From Bacteroidota bacterium (GTDB taxonomy: Bacteria > Bacteroidota > Bacteroidia > Chitinophagales > Chitinophagaceae): a stretch of DNA of 16,284 nucleotides. Under the pieces are notes generated by a model that did not search any database, had not been told where the DNA came from, and saw only the letters and a list, made by a program, of their open reading frames with translations. Below are positions 13,251-16,284 of this stretch, one piece after another (within the stretch, counting starts at the first letter, position 1; the number at the start of each line of letters is the position of its first letter). The position numbers and the translations under genes are program-made. The stretch spans positions 1-16,284 of the forward strand of contig CANHUW010000014.1 in assembly GCA_947463975.1 (NCBI GenBank), read 5' to 3'.

Positions 13251-15122
13251 CTATTTTAATAAGTCCACACTTCTATTAATAAAGTTGGTTAGTTCTGTTC
13301 CTTGTAATAAACCCTGAGATAATAAGGCAAGATCTGCTAAGTTTCTAGCTTGCTTTTGTTGCTTATCAATATCTGGTTCTTTTAATAAAGCTTGGAAGAT
13401 AGGATGATTGCCATTGATAGTTAAATTCACTTCATCGGGCATTTGCGCATAAAAAGCAGTCATGCCTCCACCACCCATGCTAGCCATATCTTTCATACGA
13501 CGCATAAATTCAGGACGCGTCGCGATCACCGGAGCAGCATCCTTACTTAGACCTTTCACATCCACAGTGATGGTGATTTGAGGAACCTGGAATTCGAATA
13601 ATTTTTTTGCTTGCTCCACTTCGTCTTTTGATAAAACAGAATCAACATTTTCTTGTTTATCAATTAAGTTATCTACCACATCTGCATCCACACGAACAAA
13701 CTGAACACCCTCCCACTTCATTTCTACGTTATTGATAAAGGCAGCGTCCACCATGGTTTCCAAGCTAATAACCTTATAACCCTTTGCTACAGCAGCTTGT
13801 ATAAACGCATCCTGACCTACCGGGTTGGTAGTATATAATAAAACATGTTTACCATCCTTGTTTTTTTGAATGGCTTCCGTAGCAGTTTTGTATTCATCTA
13901 GTGTATAATACTTTCCTTTTTCGGCAGCGTCTTCTAAAATCAAAAATTTATTCCCTTTTTCTAAAAATTTATCGTCTGTAATCATACCATATTTCACAAA
14001 CAAACCTAAGCTCTCCCACTTCTCTTCAAAAGCTTTACGATCTGTGTTGAAAATTTCTTCCAACTTATCTGCTACTTTTTTTGTGATATGCGCGTTGATC
14101 TTCTTTACATTTGGATCTCCTTGTAAATAGCTACGACTCACGTTCAATGGAATATCTGGGCTGTCAATTACACCATGCAATAACATCAAAAATTCTGGAA
14201 CAATATCTTTTACTTCATCTGTAACAAATACTTGATTACAGTATAATTGAATTTTATCTTTTTGAATCTCAAAGCTTTGCTTAATCTTAGGGAAATATAA
14301 AATACCCGTTAGGTTAAATGGAAAATCTACATTCAAATGAATCCAAAACAAAGGCGTCTCACCAAATGGATACAATTCTTTGTAAAAATTTTCATAATCT
14401 TCTTTGGTTAATTCAGAAGGCTTACGAACCCACAAAGGATTGGTATTATTGATTGGCCTAGGCGCTTCTTCTTTTTTATCTGCGTCCGCTTCTGTTTTCT
14501 CCACTTTCTCGGCATTCGCATCGGTGAAATAAATTGACACAGGCAAGAACTTACAGAAGCGCTCTAAAATTCCTTTCACTCTATGTGCTTCCAAAAACTC
14601 TGCACTCTCTTCGTTAATATGTAAAACAATCTTTGTTCCACGATTACTATAATCTACTTCATACAACTCATATTCAGTGCTCCCATCACAGCTCCAGAAA
14701 ACACCTGGAGTGCCAGTATGACTTTTTGAATAAATATCCACTTTACTACTTACCATGAAAGAGCTATAAAAGCCTAAACCAAAATGGCCAATCACGCTAG
14801 CGTCTTTGTATTTCTGAACAAATTCTTCTGCTCCACTGAAGGCAACTTGGTTAATATACTTATCTACTTCTTCAGCAGACATACCGATACCATTATCAAT
14901 AATGGAAATGGTTTTTTCTTTAGCATCTAACACCACTTCTACTTTAAGTTCGCCTAATTCACCTTTGGCTTCTCCTTTACCGTGAAGAGTTTTTAATTTT
15001 TGAGCTGCATCCACTGCATTACTCACTAACTCACGTAAAAAAATCTCGTGATCACTGTACAAGAACTTCTTAATAATTGGGAAGATGTTCTCCGTCTGAA
15101 CGCGTATTTGACCTTTTTGCAT
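13251..15122 (-). CDS. htpG: molecular chaperone HtpG (bacterial Hsp90)
   Basis: An ATP-dependent cytoplasmic homodimeric chaperone of 623 residues (E. coli HtpG has 624). The N-terminal GHKL ATPase shows ELVSNAVDA (31-39, with Glu31 and Asn35), DNGIGM (76-81) and the lid region GHFGLGFYSSFMV (112-124). A short charged stretch at about 201-225 (many K, E, D) lies between the N and middle domains. The middle domain has LWVRKPSELTKEDY and PLNVSRSYLQGDPNVKKI, whose Arg is the catalytic arginine of Hsp90. The C-terminal dimer domain ends in NRSVDLLK, with no MEEVD tail, as in bacteria. A methionine- and glycine-rich segment (FMRRMKDMASMGGGGMTAFY) lies in the amphipathic client-contact region. The tandem octamer upstream may relate to stress control. 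Confidence 0.97.
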   Translation of the reverse strand: MQKGQIRVQTENIFPIIKKFLYSDHEIFLRELVSNAVDAAQKLKTLHGKGEAKGELGELKVEVVLDAKEKTISIIDNGIGMSAEEVDKYINQVAFSGAEEFVQKYKDASVIGHFGLGFYSSFMVSSKVDIYSKSHTGTPGVFWSCDGSTEYELYEVDYSNRGTKIVLHINEESAEFLEAHRVKGILERFCKFLPVSIYFTDANAEKVEKTEADADKKEEAPRPINNTNPLWVRKPSELTKEDYENFYKELYPFGETPLFWIHLNVDFPFNLTGILYFPKIKQSFEIQKDKIQLYCNQVFVTDEVKDIVPEFLMLLHGVIDSPDIPLNVSRSYLQGDPNVKKINAHITKKVADKLEEIFNTDRKAFEEKWESLGLFVKYGMITDDKFLEKGNKFLILEDAAEKGKYYTLDEYKTATEAIQKNKDGKHVLLYTTNPVGQDAFIQAAVAKGYKVISLETMVDAAFINNVEMKWEGVQFVRVDADVVDNLIDKQENVDSVLSKDEVEQAKKLFEFQVPQITITVDVKGLSKDAAPVIATRPEFMRRMKDMASMGGGGMTAFYAQMPDEVNLTINGNHPIFQALLKEPDIDKQQKQARNLADLALLSQGLLQGTELTNFINRSVDLLK

Positions 15123-15159
15123 AATTCTATTGTTTACTTATTTGACATCTATATAGCAA

Positions 15160-15188
15160 AGAAGATACCAAACCTCTGATTCTGACAA
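15160..15188 (-). promoter_or_regulatory. possible promoter for htpG
   Basis: On the minus strand TTG (15188-15186) is followed after 18 bases by TATCTTCT (15167-15160). The -33 is good, but the -7 box has two mismatches to TAnnTTTG. A TTTGC also begins at 15160. The start site would be near 15155, about 33 nt before the ATG. The TTG lies within the tandem octamer at 15183-15198. Confidence 0.3.
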
Positions 15189-15198
15189 GCTGACAAGC
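15183..15198. repeat. tandem octamer TGACAAGC x2 upstream of htpG
   Basis: Two perfect adjacent copies of TGACAAGC (GCTTGTCA on the coding strand of htpG), 61-76 bp before the htpG ATG. A further TGACA occurs at 15143-15147. The spacing and position would suit an activator or repressor site, but no protein is known to me for this exact word. Confidence 0.5.
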
Positions 15199-15203
15199 AA
15201 TGG

Positions 15204-16025
15204 CTAATTTTTCAGCCAAGCCGCCCCTGTACAACGCCTATTTTTGAGCAAAATGTCACTTGTGTCTCTTATAAAGACCTGTTTTTCACTATTGTATACT
15301 GAATATACCCCCACGACGTCTCCATTTCCCGAAGGTAGTTTGATACCTGCAAAATCCGCATACCCGCTAGTTCTCAAATAAACTGTTCCACCCGTACAAA
15401 ATTTCAAAGCCCTACTTGCTCCAATTTTATTTTTTTTATCTGCATAAGACAGATTGGTATCTGCTGAAGCAAACTCAACATTAGATACTTTGATTAATCT
15501 TCCTTGTAAACTATCATGCAAATTTTTAAAACCTACCTGAATGGGCTTTATATTTGGTTGATCCTTAACAACAACTATATGTTTAGAAAAAAGGGGTGAC
15601 GGGATTCCAGTAGTTTGCAATGAGCCATTCGTAGTGTCTATGGCTGCAACAATTTGAATCATTCTTCTATAATCTGTGAGTACTAAATCTTTTAATTGAA
15701 TTCTTAAGACTGCACCAATGGGGAATTCTTGATATAAATTAACTCCATCCAATAATATCATGATTCCCGCAGTACTATCTTGCACAGCTATAGTTTTATA
15801 TAAATTATTAGACGCATCATTGGCTACTACTATAGCTTCAATACTCATATTCTGCTGGACAACTTCAAATTCGCCAGTATAGTGAAGCTTTTTTAAACTT
15901 TTAATACTTACAATACTATCAACCCGATGATTGATATTATTGGCAAAAGAGGCCTGTTTTAAACAAGCTGGCGTTGATAAAATAAAAAGGAAACACGCAT
16001 AAAAGGAAATTTGTATTTTTTTCAT
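15204..16025 (-). CDS. DUF5689-type surface lipoprotein
   Basis: 273 residues. The N-terminus (MKKIQISFYACFLFILS) is a signal sequence ending in TPAC, with a likely lipidated Cys21. The lipobox lacks the usual Leu at -3, so lipidation is probable but not certain. The rest, about 38-250, has the look of DUF5689: SIEAIVVANDASNNLYKTIAVQDSTAG, then GIMILLDG, FPIGAVLRIQLKDLVLTDY, LQGRLIKVSNVEF and GDVVGVYSVYNSEKQVFIRDTSDI. These are repeated OB-like beta strands as in predicted nucleic-acid or carbohydrate-binding folds; the function is unknown. The ATG is 6 bp after the stop of the barrel gene upstream, so the two form one unit. DUF5689 proteins commonly follow outer-membrane receptor genes in Bacteroidota. 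Confidence 0.78.
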   Translation of the reverse strand: MKKIQISFYACFLFILSTPACLKQASFANNINHRVDSIVSIKSLKKLHYTGEFEVVQQNMSIEAIVVANDASNNLYKTIAVQDSTAGIMILLDGVNLYQEFPIGAVLRIQLKDLVLTDYRRMIQIVAAIDTTNGSLQTTGIPSPLFSKHIVVVKDQPNIKPIQVGFKNLHDSLQGRLIKVSNVEFASADTNLSYADKKNKIGASRALKFCTGGTVYLRTSGYADFAGIKLPSGNGDVVGVYSVYNSEKQVFIRDTSDILLKNRRCTGAAWLKN

Positions 16026-16031
16026 AAATAA

Positions 16032-16284
16032 CTAATTGATTTGATAAATAATTTGAATAAAGGCATTCGAAGGATATCCTTGTAAATATCTAGGAGGAAA
16101 CTTTAATGCATTAAAACTTTTATAATCATACCTAGACTGTTCAAACGCGAAGACAGAGAATTGCATATTGAAAATATTTTGAAATTGCAGATATAATCTA
16201 ATTCGATGTTGATCGCCTTTAACTTTATAAGAAATATTTTTATTGATAAAACAATTGGTCAAAAAGCCATTAGGTAAGGGTTCA
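16032..16284 (-). CDS. TonB-dependent receptor-like outer-membrane barrel, C-terminal end
   Basis: The frame is open from 16284 to the TAG at 16032-16034, giving the last 83 residues. The gene begins outside the window, so the TTG at 16262 is not its start. The visible part has alternating hydrophobic beta strands (NKNISYKVK, HRIRLYLQFQNIFN, FSVFAFEQSRYDYKSF), then PPRYLQGYPSNAFIQIIYQIN. The QNIFN word followed by a decorated loop and R-Y-x-x-G-x-P-x before a last strand is usual for SusC-like or carboxypeptidase-regulatory-domain TonB receptors of Bacteroidota. The final residue is Asn and not the usual aromatic. Substrate and full domain makeup cannot be seen. Confidence 0.7.
   Translation of the reverse strand, partial: EPLPNGFLTNCFINKNISYKVKGDQHRIRLYLQFQNIFNMQFSVFAFEQSRYDYKSFNALKFPPRYLQGYPSNAFIQIIYQIN

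Noticed and set aside
15201..15218. Inverted repeat TGGCT/AGCCA at the end of the DUF5689-type gene as a terminator
   Set aside because: It has only 5 bp with an 8-base loop, includes the stop codon, and lacks a clean T tract on the minus strand.
16091..16113. Perfect AGGAGG followed by ATG on the plus strand
   Set aside because: The ATG opens only two codons before a stop (ATG CAT TAA), and the strand opposite encodes the receptor C-terminus.
1..16284. Defence island, prophage, transposon, CRISPR or RNA gene
   Set aside because: Both strands were read for repeats, transposase or integrase motifs, tRNA-like folds and nuclease or toxin genes. None was found, and the gene content is housekeeping and surface proteins.

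Overview
The window is an AT-rich, densely coding stretch of a Bacteroidota chromosome, most probably a member of the Chitinophagaceae or a close relative. The evidence is: near absence of Shine-Dalgarno sequences in front of genes; promoters of the Bacteroidota type (-33 TTG/TTTG, -7 TAnnTTTG); a surface-protein pair made of a TonB-dependent-receptor-like barrel end and a DUF5689-type lipoprotein; a lysine-rich secreted double-psi-barrel protein; and a 'HGVHSPF' type methyltransferase that I know mainly from this phylum. The family assignment is inference.

Layout. (1) 1-131: the first 19 codons of an FKBP-type prolyl isomerase on the minus strand, back to back with fmt. (2) 132-1055 (+): fmt, methionyl-tRNA formyltransferase, whose 3' end overlaps a convergent gene. 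(3) 1048-7249 (-): a run of seven closely spaced genes, in transcription order proline dehydrogenase, thyA, folA, an uncharacterised SAM methyltransferase, a NOL1/NOP2/Sun (RsmF-like) rRNA m5C methyltransferase, a lysine-rich secreted protein with an RlpA-like barrel, and a rhodanese-thioredoxin fusion lipoprotein. ThyA and FolA form the thymidylate cycle (ThyA makes dihydrofolate, FolA reduces it). Fmt upstream also uses a folate (10-formyl-THF). (4) 7350-8996 (+): an enolase-superfamily dipeptide epimerase and a hotdog acyl-CoA thioesterase, each behind a very similar promoter block. (5) 8999-9787 (-): a PlsC-type acyltransferase with unusual motifs, ending 2 bp from the thioesterase stop. 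(6) 9839-13170 (+): HAD phosphatase, long-chain polyprenyl diphosphate synthase and recJ, with gaps of 6 bp and then a 1-base TAATG overlap, probably one transcript. A strong bidirectional terminator (13200-13236) closes it. (7) 13251-16284 (-): htpG, then further upstream a DUF5689-type lipoprotein and the C-terminal end of a TonB-dependent receptor-like outer-membrane protein that runs off the window.

No tRNA, rRNA, CRISPR array, insertion sequence, phage gene or defence locus was seen. The longest non-coding gap is about 100 bp, so there is no stretch over 300 bp without a gene. This is mostly ordinary core genome and I found no convincing undescribed system. The more interesting observations are promoter elements placed 4-5 bp before ATG codons (predicting leaderless mRNAs), a promoter block repeated in front of two neighbouring genes, an acyltransferase with HX5D and QGT in place of the usual HX4D and EGT, and a tandem octamer upstream of htpG. 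Several genes have a TTG upstream of the ATG that extends the open frame. In those cases I chose the ATG, because the TTG lies inside the promoter, overlaps the neighbouring gene, or makes the protein longer than its family.
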